Positions 9,016 through 18,661 are shown, counted from the stretch's first letter. The stretch is DNA of 57,782 nt from Caulobacteraceae bacterium (GCA_009773335.1 WRPF01000014.1:3549-61330), one strand, 5' to 3'. Program-made: numbers and translations. Notes: generated from the letters alone by a model not told the origin.

Positions 9016-9498
9016 ATGTCAACGATTGCGGTCAAAGCCTATGTCGAGCCTGATCTGGCGCGCGACATTGCGCGCGTTGCCCGTGCGCAGGGACGTTCGG
9101 AATCGTCCGTTATAGCGGAAGCCATCCGCACGCGCTTTGCATCGTTCGCGGCGGGCCCGGCCAGCGCCGCACGTGACACAGATCGCCGCCAATTGGGACG
9201 CCTCGAAGCGCGCGTCGACAAAATACTGCGCGACCAAGCTATGATGAAAGAGTGCGTGCTGCTGTTCGTGCGCATCTGGCTCGAACACAATCCGCCGATC
9301 CCGGAAGACCTGGCCGATAGCGCGGCGGCAAGCGCTGAGGCGCGCTTCCACCGTTTCCTTGATCTGCTCATGAAGGGGCTGACGCCTGGGTATTCCATTG
9401 CCGAAGATGTCTTCGGCGCGAAGAGCGGCAAAGATCACGGCGGAAATGGTCACGCGGAGACTGGCTACGCCGGCGAAAATGCAGAGGCCACGCCATGA
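9016..9498 (+). CDS. CopG-like ribbon-helix-helix protein of the transfer operon
   Basis: 160 residues. The N-terminus (STIAVKAYVEPDLARDIARVARAQGRSESSVIAEAIRTRF) has the strand-helix-helix pattern of CopG/MetJ DNA-binding proteins. The rest is helical with no known domain. A CopG-family gene sits between traG and trbB in most alphaproteobacterial Trb-type elements; it may regulate the operon or assist DNA processing. Its end overlaps the start of trbB by 4 bases. Confidence 0.8.
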   Translation: MSTIAVKAYVEPDLARDIARVARAQGRSESSVIAEAIRTRFASFAAGPASAARDTDRRQLGRLEARVDKILRDQAMMKECVLLFVRIWLEHNPPIPEDLADSAAASAEARFHRFLDLLMKGLTPGYSIAEDVFGAKSGKDHGGNGHAETGYAGENAEATP

Positions 9499-10454
9499 TG
9501 GAAGCGCAAACCATCGGCGCCGCGCGGCGGCGGTCCGCGCTGACGCGTGCGCTTGGGCCGGCGATCGCGGAAGCTTTGGCCGCGCCCGACGTGGTCGAAG
9601 CGCTGGTCAACGCCGATGGCTGGGTATGGCTCGATCGCGTGGGGCGGGGGCTCGAGCGCACGGAGCATCGTCTTTCCGTGCACGATTGCGAAACCGCTGC
9701 GCGCTTGTTGGCGCACGAGGCCGGTGAAACCATCGGAGCGGATCGGCCGTCGCTCGCCACCATTCTCCCGGAGTCGGCCGCTCGGATTCAAGCCGTCCTG
9801 CCGCCTTTGGTCGAGGCGCCGGTGCTGTCGATCCGCAAACGGCCAAATGTCATCTACACGTTGGATGATTATGTACGCGATGGCGTCGCGACGCCTACGC
9901 AAGCCGCGCTCCTCGTTGAAGCTGTTAAAGCCAAACGCAACATCGTCGTCGCCGGCGGCACAGGTTCGGGCAAGACCACTTTGCTCAATGCGCTGTTGGC
10001 GGAAGAGGCGTTTCGCTGCTCGCGCGTCCTTATTCTCGAAGACACCGCCGAGCTGCAATGTGCATCGCCCAATTGCGTGCAGCTGCTGACCAAGCGCAGC
10101 GAACCCACCGTCAGTATGCGTGATCTGGTGCAGATGACGCTCCGCCTTCGTCCCGACCGTATTGTGGTCGGTGAAGTGCGCGATGGCGCAGCACTCGAAG
10201 TGTTGAAGGCGTGGAACACCGGTCATCCCGGCGGCCTGCTGACACTCCATGCGAATTCCGCAGCGGACGCGCTTTCGCGATTGGAAGATCTCGCGATGGA
10301 AGTGGTGGCGTCTCCGCCCAAGCGCTTGATCGCGGCGACGGTCGATCTGGTTGTCTTCATTGCGCGCTCCGATCGCGGCCGCGCGATCCAAGAAATCGTA
10401 CGCGTCACGCGTGGCGATGATGACGCCCAAGCCGTTGAAAAGATGGGGCAATAA
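9495..10454 (+). CDS. trbB: TrbB, VirB11-type secretion ATPase
   Basis: 319 residues, the cytoplasmic traffic ATPase that powers pilus assembly and substrate transfer. The N-terminal domain (about 1-130) precedes a RecA-like domain with Walker A GGTGSGKT (Lys160), the Asp-box ILEDTAELQC, Walker B-like RLRPDRIVVGEVRDGAA and the His-box HPGGLLTLHANS. Length and order agree with TrbB of RP4-like systems. Translationally coupled to the CopG-like gene. Confidence 0.95.
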   Translation: MMEAQTIGAARRRSALTRALGPAIAEALAAPDVVEALVNADGWVWLDRVGRGLERTEHRLSVHDCETAARLLAHEAGETIGADRPSLATILPESAARIQAVLPPLVEAPVLSIRKRPNVIYTLDDYVRDGVATPTQAALLVEAVKAKRNIVVAGGTGSGKTTLLNALLAEEAFRCSRVLILEDTAELQCASPNCVQLLTKRSEPTVSMRDLVQMTLRLRPDRIVVGEVRDGAALEVLKAWNTGHPGGLLTLHANSAADALSRLEDLAMEVVASPPKRLIAATVDLVVFIARSDRGRAIQEIVRVTRGDDDAQAVEKMGQ

Positions 10455-10549
10455 CCACGAATGCTGATTGCGGGATTATGCAACTTATGCTAGCAATATC
10501 AATGGGTTAGCGCTGCATTTCGGGGGCGCGTTTGGTTGGGGAGAGTGCA

Positions 10550-10879
10550 ATGAAAACGACACGTAAAATGGCGCACCACGCGCTAAAAATCGGCGCTTAC
10601 GCGTTAGCGGCGTTGTCGCTTGCCGCGCCTGCATACGCATCGGGCTCCGGCATGCCCTGGGAAGGGCCGCTTGAGCAGATCGTGGACTCGATCACCGGGC
10701 CTGTCGCACGCGCGGCGGCGGTGATCGCCATCGTGCTGGCAGGCATTGGCTTTGCGTTCTCGCAAAGCGGTGGCGGCTTGCAGAAACTCATGATCGTGGC
10801 TTTGGGCATTTCCGTCGCCTTTGGCGCGGCGACGTTCTTCCTCGACTTTTTCGGCTTCGCCGGCGGTGCTGTGCTCTGA
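10550..10879 (+). CDS. trbC: TrbC, conjugative pilin precursor
   Basis: 109 residues from the ATG at 10550, which has a clear GGGGAGA ribosome site; an upstream in-frame TTG at 10532 is less likely. A long signal peptide (to about residue 30, SLAAPAYA) is followed by two hydrophobic helices, as in VirB2/TrbC pilins. RP4 TrbC is cyclised after C-terminal trimming by TraF; a TraF homologue is encoded at 55738-56244. A 95-bp gap separates it from trbB, the only sizeable break inside the operon and a possible internal promoter. Confidence 0.9.
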   Translation: MKTTRKMAHHALKIGAYALAALSLAAPAYASGSGMPWEGPLEQIVDSITGPVARAAAVIAIVLAGIGFAFSQSGGGLQKLMIVALGISVAFGAATFFLDFFGFAGGAVL

Positions 10880-10944
10880 CGATTTGATCCCCGCCCGCGG
10901 CGGTCGCCGCATTCCGACACTCTAAACAGAAGGGAGCCTTCGTC

Positions 10945-11208
10945 ATGGACGAAGAGCCGGAAGGATATCGCGTGCCTCTGCGCACCTCGCTGACGCGTCC
11001 CATCCTGATGGGGGGCGTGCCGCGCGCCTTCGCCATTTTGAACGCCACCATCGGTGCGGCGGTCGGCTTGGGGCTGCAGCAGCCTCTCATCGCCTTTCCG
11101 CTCTGGGCGGTGTTGCAGGGCGCGGCTGCTTGGGCAGCCGCGCGCGATCCCTGGTTCTTGGAAACATGGCCGCGTCATCTGGCCAAGCCGCACTTTTTCG
11201 CGACGTGA
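10945..11208 (+). CDS. trbD: TrbD, VirB3-like inner-membrane component
   Basis: 87 residues with two close hydrophobic segments (PRAFAILNATIGAAVGLGL and IAFPLWAVLQGAAAWAAA) and the RVPLRTSLTRPILMGGVPR start typical of TrbD/VirB3, which anchors the TrbE ATPase at the membrane. It lies 12 bases before trbE. Confidence 0.9.
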   Translation: MDEEPEGYRVPLRTSLTRPILMGGVPRAFAILNATIGAAVGLGLQQPLIAFPLWAVLQGAAAWAAARDPWFLETWPRHLAKPHFFAT

Positions 11209-11220
11209 CGGAGAGAAGCA

Positions 11221-13692
11221 ATGTTTGACCTTCGTCCATATAAACAATCAGGCGCCAAGCTCAGCGATTATCTGCCTTGGGCTGGGTTGGTTGCGCCCGG
11301 CATCGTCCTCAACAAGGACGGCGCTTTTCAGCGCACGCTTGAATTTCGTGGGCCCGATCTTGATTCCTCCACGCCCGCCGAACTCATGGGCAAAACTGCC
11401 CGGCTGCAGAATGTGCTTGGCCGCTTCGGTTCGGGCTGGTGCATCCAGATGGAAGCGCGCCGCGCGCCGGCGCTCGGTTACCCAGACGCTTCATGGCCCG
11501 ACGCGCTGTCGTGGCTGATCGACGAAGAGCGCCGCGCCGTGTTCGAGACGGCGGGCGCGCGCTTTGAGAGCAAATACTTTCTCACGCTGACCTGGCTCTC
11601 GCCCGCGGAGCGGCAAGGCAAGCTCGAAAGCTTTCTGTTTGAGGGCGGCGGCGAAGCCAAAGGCCAAGTCGACTATCGTCTGCACCTCGAAAGCTACCGC
11701 CAAAAATGCGATGAGCTGATGGCGCTGTTGGAAACGCAAGTGCCCCACGCCCATTGGCTGTCCGACGAAGAAACGCTGACCTATCTGCACGATTGCATCT
11801 CGGACCGCTCTCATCGGGTCGCTGTCCCATCGACGCCGTTTCACCTCGATGCGCTTTTGCCTGATGCGCCGCTCGTGGGCGGTCTGGCGCCCAAGCTCGG
11901 GGCCAAGCATCTGAAGATCATCTCGGTCAGGAGTTTCGTCACCGAGACCGAGCCTGGTCTGTTGGACGCGCTCAATCGTTTGGCGATTTCCTATCGCTGG
12001 ATGACGCGCTTCCTGCCGCTTGGCCGCGAAGAGGGCCGCCGCGAACTCGAAAAGACCCGCAAGCGCTGGTTCTCCAAACGCAAGGATTTGCCGACGCTTC
12101 TCCGCGAGGCGTTGTTCAAAGAAGAATCCGCTCTTCAGGACAATGACGCGGCCAATCAAGCCGCTGATGCGGATTTGGCGCTGCAGGAATTGGGCGCCGA
12201 GGCGATCGCGGTGGGCTACGCCACCTTGGTCATTGTCGTCGCCGAGCAAAACGAAGACGCCGCCAATGAAGCGGTGCGGCAAATCCAGCAGGTGACGGAC
12301 GGATTGGGTTTCGTCACTCAAGTTGAAAGCGTCAATGCGGTCGAAGCCTGGCTCGGGTCACTGCCGGGCCATGCCTACGCCGATGTGCGCCGACCGATCC
12401 TGATGACGCCCTCGCTCGCGCATCTGTTGCCGACGAGTGCGGTCTGGGCAGGCCCCGAACGCAATCATCACCTGGGCGCCGCGCCGCTCATGCTGACAGC
12501 GACCGATGGGGCCACGCCGTTTCGGCTCGATCTCCATGTCGGCGATGTTGGGCACACCATGATTGTCGGCCCGACCGGCGCCGGCAAATCCGTGCTTCTG
12601 GCGACATTGGCGGCGCAATTCCTACGCTATCCGAATGCGCAAGTGTATCTGTTCGACAAAGGCCGCTCGGCGCGTGCGATCCTCTTGGGTCTGGGCGGCG
12701 ATTTCTTCGATCTAGGGGACGAGCATGCGCTTGGCCTCCAGCCATTCGAGCGCATTCATGAGCCCGAAGAACGCGCCTGGGCGCTCGATTGGATCGCAGG
12801 GCTGATCGCCGCCGCCAACGTATCCGTGACGCCGGAGATGCGCGCGGAGCTTTGGCGTACGCTCGAAATCTTGGCCGCGCGTCCGGTGGAAGACCGCACG
12901 CTCACGCTCTATGTGGCGCTCGCGCAAGATGCCGAAGTGCGCGCCGCGCTGCAGCCATTCACCCATGCGGGACCTTACGGGCGGCTTTTGGACCATGATC
13001 ATTCGACGCTTGGCTATGGCAGCGTCCAGGCGTTTGAGATGGACGATCTCATGCGCCGGCCCCAAGCCGCGGGCGCGATGTTGGCTGCGCTCTTCCACGT
13101 CCTGGAGCGCCGCTTCGACGGCAGACCCACGCTCTTGGTGCTCGACGAAGCCTGGCTCTTCCTGAAAGACGCGTTCTTTTCGGCGCAGATTCAAGATTGG
13201 TTGAAGACGCTGCGCAAAAGGAACGTCGCTGTCGTGTTCGCGAGCCAAGAATTGGCTGATGTCGAAGCGAGCGCGATCGCCTCCACCATCATCGAAGCGT
13301 GCCTGACGCGGATTTACTTGCCCAATGACCGCGCCCGAGAACCACGCTCACGCGCTTTCTATGAGCGCCTGGGGTTGAATGCGCGCCAGATCGCGCTGAT
13401 CGCCAATGCGACGCCGAAGCGGGATTATTACCTCGTCAGCCGTGATGGCTGCCGCCTGTTCGAATTGGGTCTTGGTCCCGCAGCACTCGCTTTCGTTGGC
13501 GCTTCGCGTCCGGAAGATCACGCGCTGATGGACCACGTCTTGAAAGAGGCGGGCGCCAGCGGCTTTGCCCCTGCTTGGTTCGACGCACGCGGTTTGCGCG
13601 ACGCCGCCGATGCGGTGCGTCGCTTCAAGGCAATTTCGTCACCGCCAATCCAGCCAATCAAACCCGCCGCCGACCTGGTCGCGGCGGAATGA
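11221..13692 (+). CDS. trbE: TrbE, VirB4-type conjugative ATPase
   Basis: 823 residues, the large ATPase of the mating-pair formation apparatus. After an N-terminal CagE/TrbE/VirB4 domain comes Walker A GPTGAGKS (Lys456) and Walker B LLVLDEAW (Asp642-Glu643), with VVFASQELADVEAS as the post-Walker-B helicase-like motif. Length is usual for the family (about 800-850). No frameshift is seen, so the transfer ATPase looks intact. Confidence 0.97.
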   Translation: MFDLRPYKQSGAKLSDYLPWAGLVAPGIVLNKDGAFQRTLEFRGPDLDSSTPAELMGKTARLQNVLGRFGSGWCIQMEARRAPALGYPDASWPDALSWLIDEERRAVFETAGARFESKYFLTLTWLSPAERQGKLESFLFEGGGEAKGQVDYRLHLESYRQKCDELMALLETQVPHAHWLSDEETLTYLHDCISDRSHRVAVPSTPFHLDALLPDAPLVGGLAPKLGAKHLKIISVRSFVTETEPGLLDALNRLAISYRWMTRFLPLGREEGRRELEKTRKRWFSKRKDLPTLLREALFKEESALQDNDAANQAADADLALQELGAEAIAVGYATLVIVVAEQNEDAANEAVRQIQQVTDGLGFVTQVESVNAVEAWLGSLPGHAYADVRRPILMTPSLAHLLPTSAVWAGPERNHHLGAAPLMLTATDGATPFRLDLHVGDVGHTMIVGPTGAGKSVLLATLAAQFLRYPNAQVYLFDKGRSARAILLGLGGDFFDLGDEHALGLQPFERIHEPEERAWALDWIAGLIAAANVSVTPEMRAELWRTLEILAARPVEDRTLTLYVALAQDAEVRAALQPFTHAGPYGRLLDHDHSTLGYGSVQAFEMDDLMRRPQAAGAMLAALFHVLERRFDGRPTLLVLDEAWLFLKDAFFSAQIQDWLKTLRKRNVAVVFASQELADVEASAIASTIIEACLTRIYLPNDRAREPRSRAFYERLGLNARQIALIANATPKRDYYLVSRDGCRLFELGLGPAALAFVGASRPEDHALMDHVLKEAGASGFAPAWFDARGLRDAADAVRRFKAISSPPIQPIKPAADLVAAE

Positions 13693-13705
13693 AGGGGAGC
13701 TATCC

Positions 13706-14425
13706 ATGCAACGCAAATGTCTGAAACTGTTGGCGAGTGCAGCGCTCGCTGCTCTGCTGACGGCGACGTCGCCGGCGCAAGCCCAGATCCCGGTCATCGA
13801 TCCGGCTAACCTGGCGCAAAGCATCGTGCAGGTCACGCACATGATCGAACAGGTGCATAATCAGGTGCAGCAGATCGAGCAGGCGGCAGCGATGCTGCGG
13901 CAAAACCCGTTGCAGCTCTCGCCGGAGCTCACCCAATCGATCGACGAAGCGCGCGCACTGTTCGAGACCGCGCAAGGCATCGCCTTCGAGGCGCATCAGG
14001 TCGGCGAAGATCTACGCACGCTCTATCCGGAGACGTGGGAGGATTTTGATCTCGACCAGATATTAGGCCAGTCTGACCAATGGGTGCGCGAGAGCCGTGC
14101 CAGCCTGCAACGGGCCATGGAAGCGGAAGCCAATGCCGCGCGCTCGATTGAGAGCACGCGCGGACGGATCGACCGCGCGCTTCAATCTTCTAGTGGCAGC
14201 GAAGGCCAGACCGGCGCGATCCAGGCCGGCAATCAGCTTCTCGGCATCCAAGCATCCCAGCTCGCGGAGATCCACGCGCTCTTGATCGCGCAAGGCCGTG
14301 CGCTCGAAACCGAACGCATGGAGCGGCTTGCGCGCGAAGAGCGCGGGCGCGAAATCCAGCGCCGCGCTTTCCCTACGCAAACCAATACGACGACCGCGCC
14401 CGCGCGTTCGGCCTTCGAACACTAA
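13706..14425 (+). CDS. trbJ: TrbJ, VirB5-like pilus-tip protein
   Basis: 239 residues from the ATG at 13706 with ribosome site AAGGGGAG. It has a signal peptide (cleavage near TSPAQA-QIP) and long amphipathic helices rich in Gln/Glu/Ala (HMIEQVHNQVQQIEQAAAML), as expected for TrbJ, a periplasmic protein at the pilus tip that in RP4 also takes part in entry exclusion with TrbK. No trbK-like lipoprotein gene is seen next to it. Confidence 0.9.
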   Translation: MQRKCLKLLASAALAALLTATSPAQAQIPVIDPANLAQSIVQVTHMIEQVHNQVQQIEQAAAMLRQNPLQLSPELTQSIDEARALFETAQGIAFEAHQVGEDLRTLYPETWEDFDLDQILGQSDQWVRESRASLQRAMEAEANAARSIESTRGRIDRALQSSSGSEGQTGAIQAGNQLLGIQASQLAEIHALLIAQGRALETERMERLAREERGREIQRRAFPTQTNTTTAPARSAFEH

Positions 14426-14435
14426 GGCGAAGGCG

Positions 14436-15494
14436 ATGGACCCTGCAGCAATCAACTCCTTCCTGGATCAATTCCTCGCCGTCGCCAATTCCGGCTTCGG
14501 CCTGATCCAGGGCGATGTGACCTACGTCTTGAACGCACTGATCGTGATCTCAATCACGCTCGCGGGCGCGCAGTGGGCGCTCGCCGGTGAAGCGCCGATG
14601 GCGCCCTTCTTCAGGAAAGTGCTGTTCGTCGGGCTGTTCGCCTTCCTCGTGAACAATTGGAACATGCTTTCCACCGCGATCGTGCAATCGGGCGCGCAAT
14701 TGGGTCTTCAAGCCGGCGGCTCTTCGATGAGCATGGCTGATCTGCACAATCCAGGACGCGTCGGCCAGATCGGCACCGAACTCTTCGGCAAAACCATCGC
14801 GCTCGCCGAAGGCATGAACATCTTCACCGACGCGCTCACAATGGGGACGATCTTTCTTGCCGCCATCTTTGTTGCACTCGGCTTCTTCGTCCTGGCGCTC
14901 CAGCTCTTTGTCTCGCTGATCGCCTTCAAGCTCGGCTCGCTCGCCGCCTTCGTGGCGCTGCCGTGGGGCGTGTTCAATGGCACCGCCTGGGTGGCGGAGC
15001 GCCCGCTGGGTTGGGTGGCGGGTTGCGCCATCCGCTTGTTTGTCCTGGCGCTGATCGCCTCGGTGTCGATCACCTTCGTCAACACGCTACCCGCGACGCT
15101 CACGCTCGATGCGGGCGGCGCGCTCAACGTGCTGCTGTTCGGTTTGACCGTTTTGGCGCTGGCGTGGTTCGGACCGCAGCTCGCGAGTGAAGTCGTGTCG
15201 GGCCAGCCGCATCTTTCTGGCGCCGACGCTTATCGCGCTGGCGTCGGCGGCGCCGTCACTGCCATCGGCGGCGGTGTTGCGACCTATTACGCAGCCAAGA
15301 CCATGGTCGGGGGAGCGCGTGCGCTCGCGGGCGGCGCAAGCCGCGCAATCGGCGGCGCGCGCCCAGCATCACGTGGCGGCTCTTCAGGCGGCGGCAAATC
15401 ATCTTCAGCAAGCGCCGGCGGCGCGCGTCCGGTCAATTACGCCGCCATGCAACCAAAACCTTCTTCTTCACCGTCCTCTGGGGGCAAGCCATGA
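14436..15494 (+). CDS. trbL: TrbL, VirB6-like polytopic channel protein
   Basis: 352 residues from the ATG at 14436. The N-terminal ~240 residues contain six or so hydrophobic helices with the TrbL core (LPATLTLDAGGALNVLLFGLTVLALAWFGPQLASEVVSG). The C-terminal ~100 residues are low-complexity Gly/Ser/Ala, a usual feature. It would form part of the inner-membrane channel. The stop overlaps the trbF start by 4 bases. Confidence 0.92.
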   Translation: MDPAAINSFLDQFLAVANSGFGLIQGDVTYVLNALIVISITLAGAQWALAGEAPMAPFFRKVLFVGLFAFLVNNWNMLSTAIVQSGAQLGLQAGGSSMSMADLHNPGRVGQIGTELFGKTIALAEGMNIFTDALTMGTIFLAAIFVALGFFVLALQLFVSLIAFKLGSLAAFVALPWGVFNGTAWVAERPLGWVAGCAIRLFVLALIASVSITFVNTLPATLTLDAGGALNVLLFGLTVLALAWFGPQLASEVVSGQPHLSGADAYRAGVGGAVTAIGGGVATYYAAKTMVGGARALAGGASRAIGGARPASRGGSSGGGKSSSASAGGARPVNYAAMQPKPSSSPSSGGKP

Positions 15495-16174
15495 ATTTCC
15501 CATTCCGATCGCCGGCGAGAAGTTTCGCGCCTGAACCCGCGGACACGCCTTATGCACGCGCACGCCAGGAATGGGATGCGCGCATGGGCTCGGCAGTGTT
15601 GTCTGCGCGTTCGTGGCGCGCGATCGCCTTTGGCTGTCTGGGGCTTGCCGGCGCACTCGGCGTTTCGCTCACCATGGTGGCGCTGCAGAAGCGCACTTTC
15701 GTGCACGTCGTGGAAGTGAGCCCGGAAGGGCAGGTGATGAATGTGCGCGCCGCCGACGGGCGTTGGAGCCCAAGCGAAGCGCAAATCGCTTATCATCTGG
15801 GGCGCTTCGTCCGCCTGGTGCGTTCGCTGCCGACCGACGGCGTGGTGCTCCGGGAGAATTGGCTGGAAGCCTACAAATTCTTGACCCCGCAGGCGGCTGC
15901 ACACCTGACCGAGCTTGCGCGCGAGGATGATCCGTTCCTCAGCCTCGGTCGTGTTGGACGCACCGTGCACATTCGTTCGATCATCGCGCGGTCCGACCAT
16001 GCCTGGGAAGTCAGCTGGGTCGAAAGTGCGACCAACGCCACCGGCACCAACGACGGCCAGCTCTACACCGGCGTCTTCAGCGTGACGACGCAGCCGCCGC
16101 GCAACGCCGACGATATCGCCGCCAATCCGCTTGGCCTGCTGATTTCCGACTTCTCTTGGAGCCGTGAACGATGA
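15491..16174 (+). CDS. trbF: TrbF, VirB8-like assembly factor
   Basis: 227 residues: a short cytoplasmic N-terminus, one transmembrane helix (about residues 38-62) and a periplasmic NTF2-like VirB8 domain. The segment TPYARARQEWDARMGSAVLSARSWR and the motif IAYHLGRFVRLVRSLPTD are typical of TrbF. It links the inner-membrane complex to the outer core. Overlaps both neighbours by 4 bases (ATGA). Confidence 0.93.
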   Translation: MNFPFRSPARSFAPEPADTPYARARQEWDARMGSAVLSARSWRAIAFGCLGLAGALGVSLTMVALQKRTFVHVVEVSPEGQVMNVRAADGRWSPSEAQIAYHLGRFVRLVRSLPTDGVVLRENWLEAYKFLTPQAAAHLTELAREDDPFLSLGRVGRTVHIRSIIARSDHAWEVSWVESATNATGTNDGQLYTGVFSVTTQPPRNADDIAANPLGLLISDFSWSRER

Positions 16175-17082
16175 AACGCCTTGTTGTTATGCTGTTGGCG
16201 ACCAGTGCGCTCGCCGCCTGCGCCACCGTGCCGATCGAGCCCGTCGCCGAAGGCGACGGCGTCGATAGCGCGCCCGCATTGCGCGGCGCTCTTGTTGAGA
16301 TCGTCGAACCGGCCCCACCGCCGCCACCCGAAGAGCCACGGCGCCAAGCGCGGCGCGGCCGCCAACTCAGTCCGTTGCAAGCGTTGGAAGCGGCCAATGT
16401 CGCCGCGCGTCAGCGCCCCAGCCCGGACGGGTTCAGCGCGGCGCGTCACGTGTTCACCTATCAGCCAGGCGCGCTCTACGAACTTTACACCAGCCCCAAT
16501 TACGTCTCGACCATCCTACTGGAGCCCGGCGAGACGCTGAACAACATCGCCGCCGGCGACACGTCACGCTGGATGGTGACGGAAGCGCAAGCCGAGACCG
16601 AAAGCGAGGGGCGCACCATCATCCTGGTGAAACCGCAGACCAATGGTCTGCGCACCAACCTTGTCTTGATCACCGATCGGCGCACGTATCTGGTCGAGGC
16701 GATCTCGCAGGCAGGTACGACCTATTCGGCGCAAGTCGCGTGGTCCTATCCGCAGAACACTGCATCGACATTCGGCGCACCCCCGAACGAGCGGCTCAAT
16801 TTCTCCTACCGCATCCACACCATCCGTGGCCGCACACCAATTTGGGCGCCGACGCGTGTGTTCGACAACGGACGCCGCACTTGGATCGAGTTTGATCCCA
16901 GTGTTGCGGCCGCGGACCTGCCGCCGGTGTTCGTCGTCACCGGCGAAGGCGCCGAACTCGTGAATTACAGGGTGCAAGGCCAGCGTTACATGATCGACCG
17001 CGTGTTTGACCGCGCCGAGCTTCGTCTCGGTACGCGCGCGCCGATCGTCGTCCGCATCGATCGCACCGGAGCGCATCCATGA
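16171..17082 (+). CDS. trbG: TrbG, VirB9-like outer-core lipoprotein
   Basis: 303 residues with a lipobox-like signal (SALAAC, Cys17). The C-terminal VirB9 domain has FNYRIHTIRG-type strands (here FSYRIHTIRGRTPIWAPTRVFDNGRRTWIEFD) and ends LGTRAPIVVRI. In canonical systems VirB7 is the lipoprotein; TrbG members often have their own signal. Together with TrbI it forms the outer-membrane core. Translationally coupled to trbF and trbI. Confidence 0.93.
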   Translation: MKRLVVMLLATSALAACATVPIEPVAEGDGVDSAPALRGALVEIVEPAPPPPPEEPRRQARRGRQLSPLQALEAANVAARQRPSPDGFSAARHVFTYQPGALYELYTSPNYVSTILLEPGETLNNIAAGDTSRWMVTEAQAETESEGRTIILVKPQTNGLRTNLVLITDRRTYLVEAISQAGTTYSAQVAWSYPQNTASTFGAPPNERLNFSYRIHTIRGRTPIWAPTRVFDNGRRTWIEFDPSVAAADLPPVFVVTGEGAELVNYRVQGQRYMIDRVFDRAELRLGTRAPIVVRIDRTGAHP

Positions 17083-18170
17083 ACGCCGCAGCCCCGCAAA
17101 CGCAAGCGCAGCCGGACCTCGCCATCCGGGCGCGCCCGCCATCGCCCAAACGTCTCTCTCGCAAGGTGTTACTCGCCGGAACGGGGGCGGCGGGTGTGGT
17201 CATCGCCTTTGCTTTGGTGAGCGGTCTATCGGAGCGGCCCGACCGGCGCGGCGGCGCCAACGAAGCCGCCGTCGCCGCGGCGGGCGGGCCGCCGGAATCG
17301 ATTCAGCAGGCTGCGTCGGGATATGATGCGGGCGACCTGCCGCGCGGTCAGTTTGAAATTGGCGAAGAGCCGCTGCCGCCTGAACGTGACGCTGGAGCGT
17401 TGCTGGCGCCGGAGGATCCGATGTGGAGCGGTCGAGCGTCGGAAGGACCGCGCCAGACAGCGCACGCCGATACAGCGCCGGCCGATGCACAAGCGGCCGC
17501 GCGCGCTTCGCCGATCCTCTTTGGCGCTGAGACTGCAGAAGTGCGCGGAAGAGATAATGGTGATCGCCTCGATGCGCGGCTTTCTCCGCCGCGGTCACGT
17601 TTTGAAATCCAGGCGGGGCAAGTCATTCCGGCGGCTCTTGTCACGGCCTTAAATTCGGATTTGCCAGGGCGGGTGATCGCGCACGTGACAGCCCCCGTCT
17701 ATGACAGCGTCAGCGGCGATTATCTTTTGATCCCGCAAGGCTCGCGCCTGATCGGCACCTATCAAAGCGGAACCAGATATGGCGACCACCGCATTCTGCT
17801 CGCCTGGAATAGGCTTATCCTCCCCAATGGCTGGTCAATTGATCTGCAGGGCATGGAAGCGAGCGATCCCTCCGGCGCTTCGGGGCTGAGTGATCGGACT
17901 GACAATCATCTCGACCGACTCGCTGCCGCTGTCGCGTTGTCCTCAATCATCAGCGTTGTCGCCAATGAAGCGGAAAATGACGACGAAGGCGCGTCACTCA
18001 CACAAAGCCTCGGCGATACTGCCGCCCAGCAAGCAGCGCAAACCGGCGCTCGTATCGTCGATCGCGAACTCAGTGTGCGCCCGACATTGCGGGTGCGCGA
18101 AGGCGCGCCAGTTCGCGTGCTCGTGATGCGGGACATCGAGCTGAGGACGTACCGGGAGGGATCGCCATGA
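17079..18170 (+). CDS. trbI: TrbI, VirB10-like core-complex protein
   Basis: 363 residues spanning the envelope: a cytoplasmic N-terminus, one transmembrane helix (about residues 28-48), a Pro/Ala-rich periplasmic linker, and the VirB10 C-terminal beta-barrel domain (IQAGQVIPAALVTALNSDLPGRVIAHVTAPVYDS, then LIPQGSRLIGTYQS). The family's antenna region is followed by the end VRVLVMRDIELRTY. Apparently intact. Confidence 0.95.
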   Translation: MNAAAPQTQAQPDLAIRARPPSPKRLSRKVLLAGTGAAGVVIAFALVSGLSERPDRRGGANEAAVAAAGGPPESIQQAASGYDAGDLPRGQFEIGEEPLPPERDAGALLAPEDPMWSGRASEGPRQTAHADTAPADAQAAARASPILFGAETAEVRGRDNGDRLDARLSPPRSRFEIQAGQVIPAALVTALNSDLPGRVIAHVTAPVYDSVSGDYLLIPQGSRLIGTYQSGTRYGDHRILLAWNRLILPNGWSIDLQGMEASDPSGASGLSDRTDNHLDRLAAAVALSSIISVVANEAENDDEGASLTQSLGDTAAQQAAQTGARIVDRELSVRPTLRVREGAPVRVLVMRDIELRTYREGSP

Positions 18171-18661
18171 CGCTCAGATCCGAGGTGAAACCCAGCGGCA
18201 AGGTGGTGAAGAAGGCGAAACTTTCCAATCCCGCCCAAATGGGCTTGTTCGATCAGCCCATACCGACGGAATCGTCCGCGGCCAAGCCGTCGTCGATCCC
18301 CAATATCCCGGCGCCTGTGCGCGCGGCAGCGCCCCGCCAGCCAATAGTTTCGCAAACTGCGGCGCTGACTGTCGACGACATGCCCGACTATCCTGCCCAT
18401 CTTGTCGCGTCCGTGGAGCAAACCATTCGCGACGCGCCAACGGATCGCGTGCTTCTCACCTATCGCGACATCCAGGATTTCTTCGGCGTGTCGCGCGCCA
18501 CTGTGGCGCGCCGCATGAAGGAAGGTTTGATCCCCGGCATTCGTCTCCTGCACGGCCGCGTGCTGGATGATGGGCCGGTCCGTCGCCTCGATCGGACGCA
18601 GGTCAAATGGCTCCTCTTGGCAGTTCGTGTTCGTCACGGGGCCGTTGCGCAACCGGGCTGA
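18167..18661 (+). CDS. HTH-domain protein at the end of the trb operon
   Basis: 164 residues, starting in a 4-base overlap with trbI. The first ~70 residues are low-complexity. Residues about 90-150 hold a winged/MerR-like helix-turn-helix pattern (LTYRDIQDFFGVSRATVARRMKEGLIPGIRLLHGRVLDDGPVRRLDRTQVKWLL). In many Trb-type elements this position is held by a DUF2274 protein, which this does not resemble. The last ~14 residues have no HTH character and may come from a rearranged end. A DNA-binding regulator of the operon is a reasonable but unproven guess. Confidence 0.6.
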   Translation: MTLRSEVKPSGKVVKKAKLSNPAQMGLFDQPIPTESSAAKPSSIPNIPAPVRAAAPRQPIVSQTAALTVDDMPDYPAHLVASVEQTIRDAPTDRVLLTYRDIQDFFGVSRATVARRMKEGLIPGIRLLHGRVLDDGPVRRLDRTQVKWLLLAVRVRHGAVAQPG

